Of a stretch of DNA of 64,000 nucleotides, positions 50,909-59,667 are shown piece after piece. Positions within the stretch are counted from its first letter, which is position 1. Each line of letters starts with the position of its first letter. The position numbers and the translations under genes were made by a program. Under the pieces are notes generated by a model. The model saw only the letters and a list, made by a program, of their open reading frames with translations. It was not told where the DNA came from and did not search any database. The stretch covers positions 62,001-126,000 of the forward strand of contig CAMJHF010000004.1 in assembly GCA_946405435.1 (NCBI GenBank), given 5' to 3'. The stretch comes from an uncultured Bacteroidales bacterium (GTDB lineage Bacteria > Bacteroidota > Bacteroidia > Bacteroidales > UBA932).

Positions 50909-51571
50909 TTATAGAGAGCGTTTGATGGCCATGACCGACAACTGCTCCGCCACCTTGACCGCAGCCTTGGCAAGGTCTTCGATATGGAGGGCGAAATAGC
51001 GCAGATGGAATTTCTCGCTGAGTTTCAGGGAATCCATGTCGTGGAAAACTGTCCTTTTGATTGACTGCGAGAGCTTTACGGCCTCTTTTTCGTAGAAGTA
51101 TACGCGGTTCGTGGTCTCTGCGACATCTTTAGGCGCCGTGAAGTATGCCTTGGCTCCGGGTATCGATGATTCTACGGCAAGCGAAGCCAGTTCTGTGAGT
51201 TTCATGAATTCCTTCTTGAGCTCGGACGGAATCTTCGGGGCTTCTATTTCGAACTGTATAAGGTCGGCGCTGACGATGGAAATGATGTGCTCGAAACGTT
51301 CCAGAAGGCGCATGATGTCGCCGCGGGAACGGACCAGGTTGCCTCTGGAATAAAGGCTGCTTTCTATCTGGCGGAACAGGGCTCCTGTCTCGGCCTCTAT
51401 ACTGGCCATGGATGACAGGCTCTCCGAAAAACCGGTTTCATCGTAGTATAGATAATTCTTTACTCCGTCCTTGAACACCAGCATGGAATTATCCACCAGA
51501 CCGAGCAGCTGGTTTATGCCTGCAGCCAGTTTGTCTGCGTTTTTGTTTGTGAAAATGTCTAACAAGCCCAT
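50909..51571 (-). CDS. DUF47/PhoU-like phosphate transport regulator
   Basis: A 220-residue all-helical protein (VDNSMLVFKDGVKNYLYYDE, FRQIESSLYSRGNLVRSRGD, EAVKLSQSIKRTVFHDMDSL, YFALHIEDLAKAAVKVAEQL). The layout is typical of DUF47 (PhoU-like helix bundle) proteins, which usually stand just upstream of a PiT phosphate permease and modulate it. Here the partner slot is taken by the PiT-LuxR fusion one base downstream, which supports the PiT reading of that gene. First gene of the operon; its upstream region (51572-51765) is AT-rich but shows no clear minus-strand -33/-7 pair. Confidence 0.9.
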   Translation of the reverse strand: MGLLDIFTNKNADKLAAGINQLLGLVDNSMLVFKDGVKNYLYYDETGFSESLSSMASIEAETGALFRQIESSLYSRGNLVRSRGDIMRLLERFEHIISIVSADLIQFEIEAPKIPSELKKEFMKLTELASLAVESSIPGAKAYFTAPKDVAETTNRVYFYEKEAVKLSQSIKRTVFHDMDSLKLSEKFHLRYFALHIEDLAKAAVKVAEQLSVMAIKRSL

Positions 51572-51758
51572 TGGTGAGTGCTTTAGCTGTGGTTTTGTTG
51601 TAAAAATAGTGATAATATTTTAGAGAAGCAAATACATGTAGAGTTGGTCCGGGGATTTGTTGTAGAAATATAAATCATTGATAATCAGTTGTTATAATCC
51701 CAATTGTAGAATTTAAGTATAGAGTTATTGTAGAGTTATTTTTCACAATCTTTTGGGA

Positions 51759-51789
51759 TTGCCGGATGTGTTCAAAGCTTGTATCTTTG
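51759..51789 (+). promoter_or_regulatory. Promoter of the CDF exporter gene
   Basis: TTG (51759-51761), 20 bases, TATCTTTG (51782-51789): full match to the Bacteroides promoter. The ATG at 51805 is only about 10 bases after the expected transcription start. This rules out the upstream ATG at 51766 as the start. Confidence 0.75.
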
Positions 51790-51804
51790 CATAAAACAAC
51801 AAAT

Positions 51805-52722
51805 ATGGAACACGTACATCATCATCACCATCATCACGACCATGGGTCGATTGCCGACAACGAAGGTCTGCGTAAAGTATATATAGTGTCTATCGTCCTC
51901 AATATTTCTTTTGTGCTCATAGAGGCTGCTATCGGGCTTTGGAAGAATTCGCTGGGCCTTTTGTCCGATGCCGGGCATAATCTAAGCGATGTGTTCTCGC
52001 TCCTGCTTGCGCTGATCGCGTTCCGCCTGGCCGGCACGCGGCCGACGGAAAAGTTTACCTACGGCTATCGGAAGGGCTCCGTCTTGATTTCGCTGCTCAA
52101 TGCGGCGATACTTCTGGTTGCCGTCGGTGCAATACTCGTGGAGAGCGTACACAAGTTTATGGCTCCTGTGGCCGTGGACGGAGGCGCCGTGGCCTGGACT
52201 GCGGCCGTGGGCATAGTGATAAACGGGCTCACAGCCTTCCTTCTTATGAAACACCAGAAGAATGACATAAACACCCGCGGCGCGTTCCTGCACATGGCGG
52301 CCGATACGCTGGTGTCCGTTGGTGTGGTAATTTCAGGAATCGTTATATCTTTGACGGGCTGGAACATTATAGACCCCATCATCGGAGTCGTCATAGCCGC
52401 GGTTATTCTGGTAGGCACATGGGATCTGCTGTCCGAGAGCGTCCGCATGAGCATCGATGCCGTGCCGGAGAGCATCGACCGTGACGAGGTCCTCTCCGAA
52501 ATGAATGAAGTGGAAGGCGTCAAGGACGTTCACCACCTGCATATATGGCCGATAAGCACTACGGAGACGGCTCTTACGGCCCATGTGGTCGTGGCCGGTG
52601 ACGCCGAGCCGGAGAGCGTGGTTGCCGGTATCAAGCATCACCTCAGTCACGCAGGCATCTCGCACGCAACGATTGAAACCGAGCGCGAGGGGAGTGAATG
52701 CCCGGATCATGATTGTTGCTGA
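51805..52722 (+). CDS. Cation diffusion facilitator (Zn-type exporter)
   Basis: A 305-residue CDF protein with six transmembrane helices. The metal-site motifs are LLSDAGHNLSDVFS (HxxxD in TM2) and LHMAADTLVSVGVV (HxxxD in TM5). The C-terminal cytosolic metal-sensing domain includes GVKDVHHLHIWPISTTETAL and ends in CPDHDCC. The N-terminus is a run of seven histidines (VHHHHHHHDHG), more than usual and likely to collect Zn2+. It exports Zn2+ or similar ions from the cytoplasm. It has its own promoter. The last bases of the gene lie close to the promoter of the MscS gene. Confidence 0.94.
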   Translation: MEHVHHHHHHHDHGSIADNEGLRKVYIVSIVLNISFVLIEAAIGLWKNSLGLLSDAGHNLSDVFSLLLALIAFRLAGTRPTEKFTYGYRKGSVLISLLNAAILLVAVGAILVESVHKFMAPVAVDGGAVAWTAAVGIVINGLTAFLLMKHQKNDINTRGAFLHMAADTLVSVGVVISGIVISLTGWNIIDPIIGVVIAAVILVGTWDLLSESVRMSIDAVPESIDRDEVLSEMNEVEGVKDVHHLHIWPISTTETALTAHVVVAGDAEPESVVAGIKHHLSHAGISHATIETEREGSECPDHDCC

Positions 52723-52730
52723 TTTTTGCT

Positions 52731-52738
52731 TATCTTTG
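52731..52738 (+). promoter_or_regulatory. -7 box of the MscS channel gene
   Basis: TATCTTTG at 52731-52738, followed by C. The ATG is at 52744, so the predicted transcript would begin at or very near the start codon. A -33 TTG at the ideal distance is not seen; TTG at 52716-52718 and 52713-52715 are too close. Confidence 0.45.
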
Positions 52739-52743
52739 CCGTC

Positions 52744-53673
52744 ATGATACTGCAGACTAATCCTTTCGTGCCTTCGGAAGAAGCGATAAACAGTAAGGTT
52801 GACTCGGCACGGGTGGCGGCAAGCGATTTCGCCGAAGCCCTGGTGTCCAATCCCTCCGAAGCCCTGCATCAGCTTGGCGTGGATGCTATACATTTCGGAC
52901 TCAAGGTATTGCTGGCCATACTCATTTATATAGTCGGTGCATGGCTGATACGCCTTGTCAAGCGCAGCATGAACAAAGTGTTCGAGAAGCGCAATACCGA
53001 CAAGACAGTATCGTCTTTCGTGTCCAGCTTCACTTCGGTCATACTGACTATATTGCTGATTGTTATCACTATAACGACTCTGGGAGTGAACACCACCTCG
53101 CTGGCGGCGCTTCTGGCCGGCGGCGGAGTGGCCATCGGTATGGCGCTGAGCGGGACTTTGCAGAATTTCTCCGGAGGTCTTCTCATCCTGGCATTCAAGC
53201 CATTCAAGGTTGGAGATTTCATCGAGGCCCAGGGCTATGCCGGGACGGTCACCGAGATGTCCATAGTAAGCACCCGCCTGACTTTGCCGGACAACCGCAG
53301 CGTAACCATCCCGCACGGCACTCTGGCCAACGGCAATATAAACAATTACTCCAGGAATCCCATAAGACGCCTGGAGTGGAAAGTAGCTCTGGAATACGGT
53401 GTGGATGCGCAGGCCTGCGAGGCTAAGCTTCTGGAGATTGCCAAGGCTGATTCCCGCGTGCTGGACTCTTCTTTCGGCCATGGCGCTCTCGACCCCTTCG
53501 CCGCTGTTTCCCAGCTAAATGACAGTTCGGTAGAATTCGTCCTCCGCGCCTGGGTCAAGAACCAGGATTACTGGACGGTGTACTTCGCCATCAACGACGC
53601 AATCTACAATCAGTTGCCGCAGTCAGGATTCGGATTCCCGTTCCCTCAGATGGACATTCACGTCAAATCTTAA
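52744..53673 (+). CDS. MscS family mechanosensitive channel
   Basis: A 309-residue protein with three N-terminal membrane helices. The pore helix has the glycine/alanine-rich TM3 (LAALLAGGGVAIGMALSGTL) and is followed by the beta domain (FKPFKVGDFIEAQGYAGTVT, LTLPDNRSVTIPHGTLANG) typical of the small MscS/YnaI-like proteins. It releases solutes on hypo-osmotic shock. The ATG at 52744 is preferred to the TTG at 52726, which lies within the promoter. The stop overlaps the convergent superoxide dismutase stop by 4 bases. Confidence 0.94.
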   Translation: MILQTNPFVPSEEAINSKVDSARVAASDFAEALVSNPSEALHQLGVDAIHFGLKVLLAILIYIVGAWLIRLVKRSMNKVFEKRNTDKTVSSFVSSFTSVILTILLIVITITTLGVNTTSLAALLAGGGVAIGMALSGTLQNFSGGLLILAFKPFKVGDFIEAQGYAGTVTEMSIVSTRLTLPDNRSVTIPHGTLANGNINNYSRNPIRRLEWKVALEYGVDAQACEAKLLEIAKADSRVLDSSFGHGALDPFAAVSQLNDSSVEFVLRAWVKNQDYWTVYFAINDAIYNQLPQSGFGFPFPQMDIHVKS

Positions 53674-54257
53674 TATCTGGAGGCGACGACGTCCCAGTCG
53701 ACAATGTCCCAGAGGGCGGCGAGATGGTCGGGCCTGCGGTTTTGATAATCAAGATAATAGGCGTGCTCCCACACATCGAAGGTCAGCAGTGGCTTGAGAC
53801 CGCGGCGCACCGGATTGCCGGCGTTGGGCTCCTGGGTGATTACCAGCCGGCCTTCCGCGTCGCTTGAAAGCCATACCCAGCCGGAACCGAAGAGTCCGGC
53901 TCCCTTTTTCTGGAATTCGGCCTTTAATTCTTCGAAGCTGCCGAAATCGCGGGCTATTGCGGCTGCAAGTTCTCCGGTGGGTTCGGAGGGCGAACCGGCT
54001 GGTTTGAACTGCTGGAAGTACATCGTATGGTTGAGCACCTGGCCGGCGTTGTTGAAGATGCCGCCTTCGGCCTCCTTGACTATCTCTTCCAGGGATTTCC
54101 CTTCGAAACCGCTGCCGGGAAGGGCCGCATTGAGGTTGTTGATATAGGCCTGGAGGTGTTTGCCGTAGTGATAAGCTATTGTCTGTGCGCTGATTGCAGG
54201 CGCAAGGGCGTCCTGCTCGTAGGGCAGGGCCGCAAGGGTGAAAAGATTGCTGGACAT
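53670..54257 (-). CDS. sodB: Superoxide dismutase, Fe-type (Fe/Mn family)
   Basis: A 195-residue cytoplasmic enzyme that turns superoxide into oxygen and hydrogen peroxide. All four metal ligands are present: H30 (AYHYGKH), H77 (VLNHTMYF), D161 and H165 (FDVWEHAYYLDYQNRRP). The glutamine at Q73 (NNAGQV), ahead of the second ligand, is the Fe-type arrangement; many Bacteroides enzymes of this group accept Fe or Mn. Divergent from rhaB, with overlapping control sequences in a 51-base gap. It shares 4 bases with the mscS stop. Confidence 0.96.
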   Translation of the reverse strand: MSSNLFTLAALPYEQDALAPAISAQTIAYHYGKHLQAYINNLNAALPGSGFEGKSLEEIVKEAEGGIFNNAGQVLNHTMYFQQFKPAGSPSEPTGELAAAIARDFGSFEELKAEFQKKGAGLFGSGWVWLSSDAEGRLVITQEPNAGNPVRRGLKPLLTFDVWEHAYYLDYQNRRPDHLAALWDIVDWDVVASRY

Positions 54258-54271
54258 ATTAGTTTCGTTTG

Positions 54272-54302
54272 TTGCAAATATAACTCATTTTGTTTACATT
54301 TG
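54272..54302. promoter_or_regulatory. Overlapping divergent promoters of rhaB and sodB
   Basis: Plus strand (rhaB): TTG 54272-54274, 20 bases, TACATTTG 54295-54302, with the rhaB ATG at 54309. Minus strand (sodB): TATATTTG at 54282-54275, 17 bases before the sodB ATG. The rhaB -33 box abuts the sodB -7 box, so use of one may hinder the other. Confidence 0.65.
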
Positions 54303-54308
54303 TAGTAT

Positions 54309-55754
54309 ATGAAGAGCGAATATAATTTTCTTGCCTTCGATTGCGGCGCCACCAGCGGGCGCGCCATATTGGGCTCCTTCTCCGGCGACGGTTTCACCAC
54401 CCGTGAGGTCTACCGCTTCCCGAATTCCCCCATCGAGCGCGACGGAAAATTGTTTTGGGATGTCAATGCCATCTGCGGTCATTTCACGGAGTGCCTTTCT
54501 TCGCTTGGCCGGGCCGGCGTGAGCCTGGATTCCATAGGAATAGATACCTGGGGCGTAGACTTCGGCTGCATTTCTTCGGACGGCCGCCTGCTGGACCTTC
54601 CCAGGGCATACAGGGACCGCTACACCCGCGGCATCCCCGAAGAGGTGTTCGGCATCATCCCTCGCGGAGAGCTTTATTCGGCCACCGGCATACAGATAAT
54701 GGACTTCAACACCATCTTCCAACTGTACGCCCAGACCAAGGCAGGCGACGAGGCCCTCAGGCAGGCGGGCGCCATCCTTTTCATGCCCGATCTGCTCTCC
54801 TGGATGCTCACAGGCCGCGCCGTATGCGAGTATACCGACGCCTCCACTTCTGGAATGATGGACCAAGCCGCACGCCAGTTCGACAAAGGACTGCTTTCCA
54901 GGCTCGGCATCCGTTCCGACGTCCTGCTTCCCATTGTGCAGCCCGGCAGCGTAATAGGTCCGCTTAAACCCGAACTGGCCGCCGCGACCGGCCTCGGTCC
55001 CGTGCCCGTTGTGGCGGTAGCGGGGCATGATACCGCCTCTGCGATTGCAGCGGTGCCTTCTCCGGACGGCGAATTCGCCTATCTGAGCAGCGGCACCTGG
55101 AGCCTGATGGGCATAGAACTCCCGTATCCAATAATGAATGAGGCGTCCGCCGCCGCCAACTTTACCAACGAAGGCGGCATCGACGGCACCACGCGCTTCC
55201 TCAAGAACATAACCGGAATGTGGATTCTGGAGCAGTGCAGGGCGCTTTGGAAATCTGAAGGCAAAGACTACAGCTATCCCGACCTTGTGCGCATGGCCAG
55301 GGAAGAAGAGTCGTTTGCCGGACGCATCAATCCGGACGACAGCCGCTTTTCCGCGCCCGACAACATGCTGGAGGAGGTCCTTCGCTCCGCCCGGGATGGC
55401 GAAGGCGTAGTTCTGAACGAAGTGAAGGCTCTATCCGACGCCCAGGTGGTCAGCTGCATATACCATTCACTTGCAGACCGTTATAAGGATGTGCTGGGGA
55501 TGCTCAAAACATTTGCCCCTTTCCCCGTCAGGCGGCTTCACGTCATAGGCGGCGGCAGCGCAAACGATCTTCTCAACCAGTGGACCGCCGACGCTGCAGG
55601 CATACCGGTGTTCGCCGGGCCTACAGAGGCTACCGCCATAGGCAACCTCATGCTTCAAGCGCGTACGGCGGGCATCGTGAAAGACCGCTTCCAGATGCGC
55701 CGGATGATAGCCGATACATTCAAAGTCAAAGAATTCAAACCAAATAATCAATAA
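54309..55754 (+). CDS. rhaB: Rhamnulokinase
   Basis: A 481-residue FGGY family kinase that converts L-rhamnulose to rhamnulose 1-phosphate. Features: the ATP/phosphate loop FLAFDCGATSGRAILG, the RhaB segment SIGIDTWGVDFGCISSDGRL followed by YRDRYTRGI, the catalytic-aspartate region VVAVAGHDTASAIAAVP, LSSGTWSLMG, and the C-terminal RLHVIGGGSANDLLNQWTAD. Length matches the family. It is followed after one base by rhaA and then by the rhamnosidase gene. The predicted transcript start is at or within a few bases of the ATG. Confidence 0.95.
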   Translation: MKSEYNFLAFDCGATSGRAILGSFSGDGFTTREVYRFPNSPIERDGKLFWDVNAICGHFTECLSSLGRAGVSLDSIGIDTWGVDFGCISSDGRLLDLPRAYRDRYTRGIPEEVFGIIPRGELYSATGIQIMDFNTIFQLYAQTKAGDEALRQAGAILFMPDLLSWMLTGRAVCEYTDASTSGMMDQAARQFDKGLLSRLGIRSDVLLPIVQPGSVIGPLKPELAAATGLGPVPVVAVAGHDTASAIAAVPSPDGEFAYLSSGTWSLMGIELPYPIMNEASAAANFTNEGGIDGTTRFLKNITGMWILEQCRALWKSEGKDYSYPDLVRMAREEESFAGRINPDDSRFSAPDNMLEEVLRSARDGEGVVLNEVKALSDAQVVSCIYHSLADRYKDVLGMLKTFAPFPVRRLHVIGGGSANDLLNQWTADAAGIPVFAGPTEATAIGNLMLQARTAGIVKDRFQMRRMIADTFKVKEFKPNNQ

Positions 55755-55755
55755 C

Positions 55756-57006
55756 ATGAAAGAATCTCAGATCCTCAAGTCCTACGAGATTGCAAAGGAG
55801 CGCTATGCCGCTCTTGGAGTCGATGTGGACAAAGCGGTGGAAATCCTCGAAAATACACCAATCTCCCTTCATTGCTGGCAGACCGACGACGTGGTCGGCT
55901 TCGAAAGCGGTCAGGCCCTTTCCGGCGGCATCCAGACCACCGGCAACTATCCGGGACGCGCACGCAACATCGAAGAGGTCCGTTCCGATGTAAAGTTTGC
56001 CAAAAGCCTTCTTGCAGGCCGTCACCGTCTCAATCTGCACGAGATCTACGGTGACTTCGGCGGCAAGTTCGTGGACCGCGACCAGTGCGGCCCCGAGCAC
56101 TTCGAAAGCTGGATTCAGTGGGCCCGCGAAAACGACATGAAGCTGGATTTCAACTCCACGTCATTCTCTCATCCCAAGAGCGGCGACCTTACCCTTGCCA
56201 ATCCGGACAGCGCCATCCGTTCTTTCTGGATCGAGCATACCAAACGCTGCCGCCGCATAGCAGACGCCATGGGCAAGGCCCAGGGCGACCCTTGCATAAT
56301 GAACATCTGGGTTCATGACGGCAGCAAGGACCAGACTGTGGAGCGCAAGCGCTACCGTGAGCTGCTGGCCGCCTCGCTCGATGAAATCCTCAGGGAAGAC
56401 CTGCCGGGCATGAAGAATTGCGTGGAGGCCAAACTCTTCGGCATCGGCCTTGAAAGCTATACCGTAGGTTCCATGGATTTCTTCGAGGGCTACTGCGCCA
56501 CCCGTAAAGTCATGTATACCCTTGATACAGGGCACTATGAGCCCACGGAAAACGTGGCCGACAAGGTGAGCGCGCTTCTGCTGTTCGTGCCCGAGCTCAT
56601 GCTCCACGTGAGCCGTCCCGTACGCTGGGACTCCGACCACGTGACCATCATGAACGACCCTACGCTCGAGCTCTTCAAGGAAATAGTCCGGGCCGGCGCC
56701 CTGGACCGCGCCCATATCGGCCTTGACTATTTCGACGCCTCCATCAACCGCATCGGCGCCTATGTCATCGGCACAAGGGCCACCCAGAAGTGCCTCCTTT
56801 CCGCCCTGCTCGAGCCCCTCGCGAAGCTCCGCGAATACGAGGACGAAGGCCGCGGATTCCAGCGTCTCGCCCTTCTGGAAGAGGCCAAGACGCTGCCTTT
56901 CGGCGCCGTGTTCGACTATTTCAACTATAAGAACGGCGTGCCGGTAGGCCCGGAATTCATACCCGAGATCGAGAGATACGAGAGAGAAGTAACCTCCCAT
57001 CGTTAG
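55756..57006 (+). CDS. rhaA: L-rhamnose isomerase
   Basis: A 416-residue cytoplasmic enzyme that converts L-rhamnose to L-rhamnulose. Characteristic stretches are ISLHCWQTDDVVGFE, LSGGIQTTGNYPGRARN, RLNLHEIYGDFGG, LDFNSTSFSHPKSGDLTLAN, and the metal-site and barrel end VMYTLDTGHYEPTENVADKV, LHVSRPVRWDSDHVTIMND. The sequence is full length and colinear with RhaA. It lies between rhaB and the GH78 gene in one operon. Confidence 0.96.
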   Translation: MKESQILKSYEIAKERYAALGVDVDKAVEILENTPISLHCWQTDDVVGFESGQALSGGIQTTGNYPGRARNIEEVRSDVKFAKSLLAGRHRLNLHEIYGDFGGKFVDRDQCGPEHFESWIQWARENDMKLDFNSTSFSHPKSGDLTLANPDSAIRSFWIEHTKRCRRIADAMGKAQGDPCIMNIWVHDGSKDQTVERKRYRELLAASLDEILREDLPGMKNCVEAKLFGIGLESYTVGSMDFFEGYCATRKVMYTLDTGHYEPTENVADKVSALLLFVPELMLHVSRPVRWDSDHVTIMNDPTLELFKEIVRAGALDRAHIGLDYFDASINRIGAYVIGTRATQKCLLSALLEPLAKLREYEDEGRGFQRLALLEEAKTLPFGAVFDYFNYKNGVPVGPEFIPEIERYEREVTSHR

Positions 57007-57009
57007 AGT

Positions 57010-59598
57010 ATGAGAAGGTTGCTTTCGCTTGCCCTGCTGCTCGCTATTTGTCTGGAAGCCGGAGCGCAGCTGAATGTTACCACCCTTCGCACTTCGGGAC
57101 TTGAGAATCCCCAGGGCATAGATCCTGCAGGCGTGAACCTTAGCTGGATTCTGGAAACCGACAAGCGCGCCACCTTCCAGCAGGCCTATGAGCTCACGCT
57201 CAAAAAAGGCGGACGCACAGTGTGGCGCTCCGGCAAGGTGGAGTCCGACAATTCCGTGCGCGTTCCTGTGGGTGTGCCGCTCGAGTATGCATCCCCCTAT
57301 ACCTGGACCGTAAGGGTCTGGGATAATCACGGTCAGGTGTCAAAACCTGTAACCGCCTCATTCTCAACCGCATTGTCTCCAGACGCCTGGAAGGCCTCAT
57401 GGATCGGCACGGACACCGGCGACCGCAAAATCTGCCCAAGCCCTGTGTACTTCCGCAAGACTTTCCGTCCGTCCGGAAACATCAAGCGGGCTGTCGCCTA
57501 CGTTACCAGCCGTGGCATTTATGAGTTCAGCATCAACGGCTCCAGGGTCGGGGCGGATTATTTCACCCCGGGCTGGACGACCTACCAGAAGACCATCCAG
57601 TATCAGGCCTATGACGTTACCGCCCCTCTGAAACGCGGCACCTCCTTGATCGAGGCGCTCGTATGTCCGGGCTGGTACGGTTCCGGCATGGGCTGGGGAG
57701 CACCCAAGGACCGGCAGCGCTACGGCAGCGACCTGGCGCTTCTGATGCAGATCGAGATAGAGTATGCCGGAGGCAGGAAGGAAACGCTTGTCACGGGACC
57801 CGACTGGCAGATGTCCCGCAAGGGCCCTGTGGCCGACGCCACCTTCTACGACGGCGAGACCATAGACCTTACCGCGGCTTATTCCTGGGAGCCGGCCACC
57901 GTGCTTCCTTCTACGGCGGCGAGCCTGGTTCCTTCCATCGCCGAGCCGGTCCGCATAAGGCAGGTAATCAACCCTATGCGCAGTTTTGTCACTCCTAAGG
58001 GCGAGAAGGTCCTCGACTTCGGCCAGAACCTTGTGGGCTGGGAAAAAGTGCGCATCAAGGGCCGCAAGGGCCAGGTGGTCAAGGTAAGTCACGCCGAAGT
58101 GCTGGACAAGGAGGGCAACTTCTACACCAAGAACATGCGTGCCGCAAAGGTTACGAGCACCTTCGTGCTGAGCGGCGGAACGGACGTGTTCGAGCCCAGC
58201 CAGACATTCTACGGATTCAGGTATCTCAAGGTCGATGGCTTGGAAGGGGAGTTGAACCCTTCCGATTTTTGTGCCGTCGTTGCGGACTCCGGCTTTGAGA
58301 CCGTGGGCCGTTTCGAGTCTTCGAATCCTCTGATAAACCAGCTTCAGTCCAACATCTTCTGGGGATTCAGGGGCAACTTTGTAGATATTCCCACCGACTG
58401 TCCCCAGCGCGACGAGCGCCTGGGCTGGACGGGTGACGCGGAGATATTCTTCCGCACCGCCACATTCAACGGCAATGTAGACAATTTCTTCCGCAAGTGG
58501 CTGAGGTCGCTCCGGGAAGAGCAGAACGAGCGCGGAGGCATACCGGCGGTAATCCCCGACATCTTCTTCGGCACCAATGTGGACCATGCCTGCGGCTGGG
58601 CCGATTGTGCAACCATAGTTCCCTGGCAGCACTACATGGCCTACGGCGACGTGACTGTATTGCGCGACCAGTACCGATCCATGAAGGCGTGGGTGGATTT
58701 CATGCTGCGCTCTTCCGACGATTATCTGCTGAACACCCTGAACCAGCCTTTCGGAGACTGGCTGTTCTGGAGCCAGGACAACGACCGTTCGGGCCGTTCT
58801 GCCGTTACTTCCAAAGCCCTCTGCGCCCAGTGCTTCATGGCCGGTTCCGTGGAGATCGTGGCCAAATCCGCCGCCATTCTTGGATATAAGGATGATGCAG
58901 CTTTCTATGATTCCGAACTGACAAAAATCAAAAAGGCCTTCATGGATGAGTATGTAACTCCCAATGGGCTTGTGAGTTCGGATACTCAGACGGCTTATGT
59001 TCTGGCCCTCTACTTCGGCATGCTGCCCGAGCATCTGCGCCAGCAGGCCGCCGGCAGGCTTGCCGCCAACGTCAAAGAGTATGGGAACCACATCACAACA
59101 GGTTTTCTGGGGACGCCACATATCTGCGAAGTGCTTTCCGAGTACGGCTATTCCGACGTTGCCTACAAGCTGTTGCTTCAGGAAACCTGTCCGAGCTGGA
59201 TATACCCCGTCAAACTTGGAGCCACCACCATCTGGGAGCGCTGGAACAGCATCAACCCCGACGGCAGCATAGTGGGCGGAATGAATTCGTTCAACCATTA
59301 TTCCTACGGCTCGATAGGGGACTGGCTGTACCGCTATGCCGTGGGCATCAGGGAAACGTCTCCTGGCTTCAGGACCTTCGAGGTGGACCCTCATCCCGGC
59401 GGAGGATTCAAATACATGGAGGCTTCTACGCGTACGCCCTACGGCAAGATCCGGGTGCGCTGGGAAGCCGACGGAAACGTGATCCGCTCCATCGTGGTGA
59501 GCATCCCTGCCGGAACTACGGCCAGCGTGCACTGCCCGGACGGAGAGGTGAGGGTGCTCGGTTCCGGTAATTACGGTTTCGGCGTTGAATTGGAATAG
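57010..59598 (+). CDS. Alpha-L-rhamnosidase, GH78
   Basis: An 862-residue exported enzyme (MRRLLSLALLLAICLEAGAQ). N-terminal Ig-like domain (GVNLSWILETDKRATFQQAY), then the rhamnosidase N domain (RKTFRPSGNIKRAVAYVTSR), a beta-sandwich (FVTPKGEKVLDFGQNLVGWE) and the (alpha/alpha)6 catalytic domain. The latter has the GH78 active-site stretch DCPQRDERLGWTGDAEIFFR, with catalytic acids among D and E here and in later loops (GDWLFWSQD, ATTIWERWNS). It releases terminal alpha-linked L-rhamnose from glycans or plant glycosides, feeding the rhaA/rhaB genes directly upstream. Confidence 0.95.
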   Translation: MRRLLSLALLLAICLEAGAQLNVTTLRTSGLENPQGIDPAGVNLSWILETDKRATFQQAYELTLKKGGRTVWRSGKVESDNSVRVPVGVPLEYASPYTWTVRVWDNHGQVSKPVTASFSTALSPDAWKASWIGTDTGDRKICPSPVYFRKTFRPSGNIKRAVAYVTSRGIYEFSINGSRVGADYFTPGWTTYQKTIQYQAYDVTAPLKRGTSLIEALVCPGWYGSGMGWGAPKDRQRYGSDLALLMQIEIEYAGGRKETLVTGPDWQMSRKGPVADATFYDGETIDLTAAYSWEPATVLPSTAASLVPSIAEPVRIRQVINPMRSFVTPKGEKVLDFGQNLVGWEKVRIKGRKGQVVKVSHAEVLDKEGNFYTKNMRAAKVTSTFVLSGGTDVFEPSQTFYGFRYLKVDGLEGELNPSDFCAVVADSGFETVGRFESSNPLINQLQSNIFWGFRGNFVDIPTDCPQRDERLGWTGDAEIFFRTATFNGNVDNFFRKWLRSLREEQNERGGIPAVIPDIFFGTNVDHACGWADCATIVPWQHYMAYGDVTVLRDQYRSMKAWVDFMLRSSDDYLLNTLNQPFGDWLFWSQDNDRSGRSAVTSKALCAQCFMAGSVEIVAKSAAILGYKDDAAFYDSELTKIKKAFMDEYVTPNGLVSSDTQTAYVLALYFGMLPEHLRQQAAGRLAANVKEYGNHITTGFLGTPHICEVLSEYGYSDVAYKLLLQETCPSWIYPVKLGATTIWERWNSINPDGSIVGGMNSFNHYSYGSIGDWLYRYAVGIRETSPGFRTFEVDPHPGGGFKYMEASTRTPYGKIRVRWEADGNVIRSIVVSIPAGTTASVHCPDGEVRVLGSGNYGFGVELE

Positions 59599-59629
59599 TT
59601 GGCATAATCATTGAAAATTACTACATTTG
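59599..59629 (+). promoter_or_regulatory. Promoter of the beta-helix protein gene
   Basis: TTG (59599-59601), 20 bases, TACATTTG (59622-59629). It begins directly after the rhamnosidase stop and precedes the ATG at 59668 by 38 bases, separating this gene from the rhamnose operon. Confidence 0.7.
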
Positions 59630-59667
59630 CGTTCAACGCACAAAACACTTTTTATATATTGTCAAAC

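Noticed and set aside
50908..50973. Upstream extension of the PiT-LuxR gene
   Set aside because: It overlaps the end of the DUF47 gene and adds an arginine-rich stretch ahead of a good membrane start at 50907.
57397..59532. 711-residue open frame antisense to the GH78 rhamnosidase
   Set aside because: No motifs; explained by GC-rich third positions of the rhamnosidase gene.
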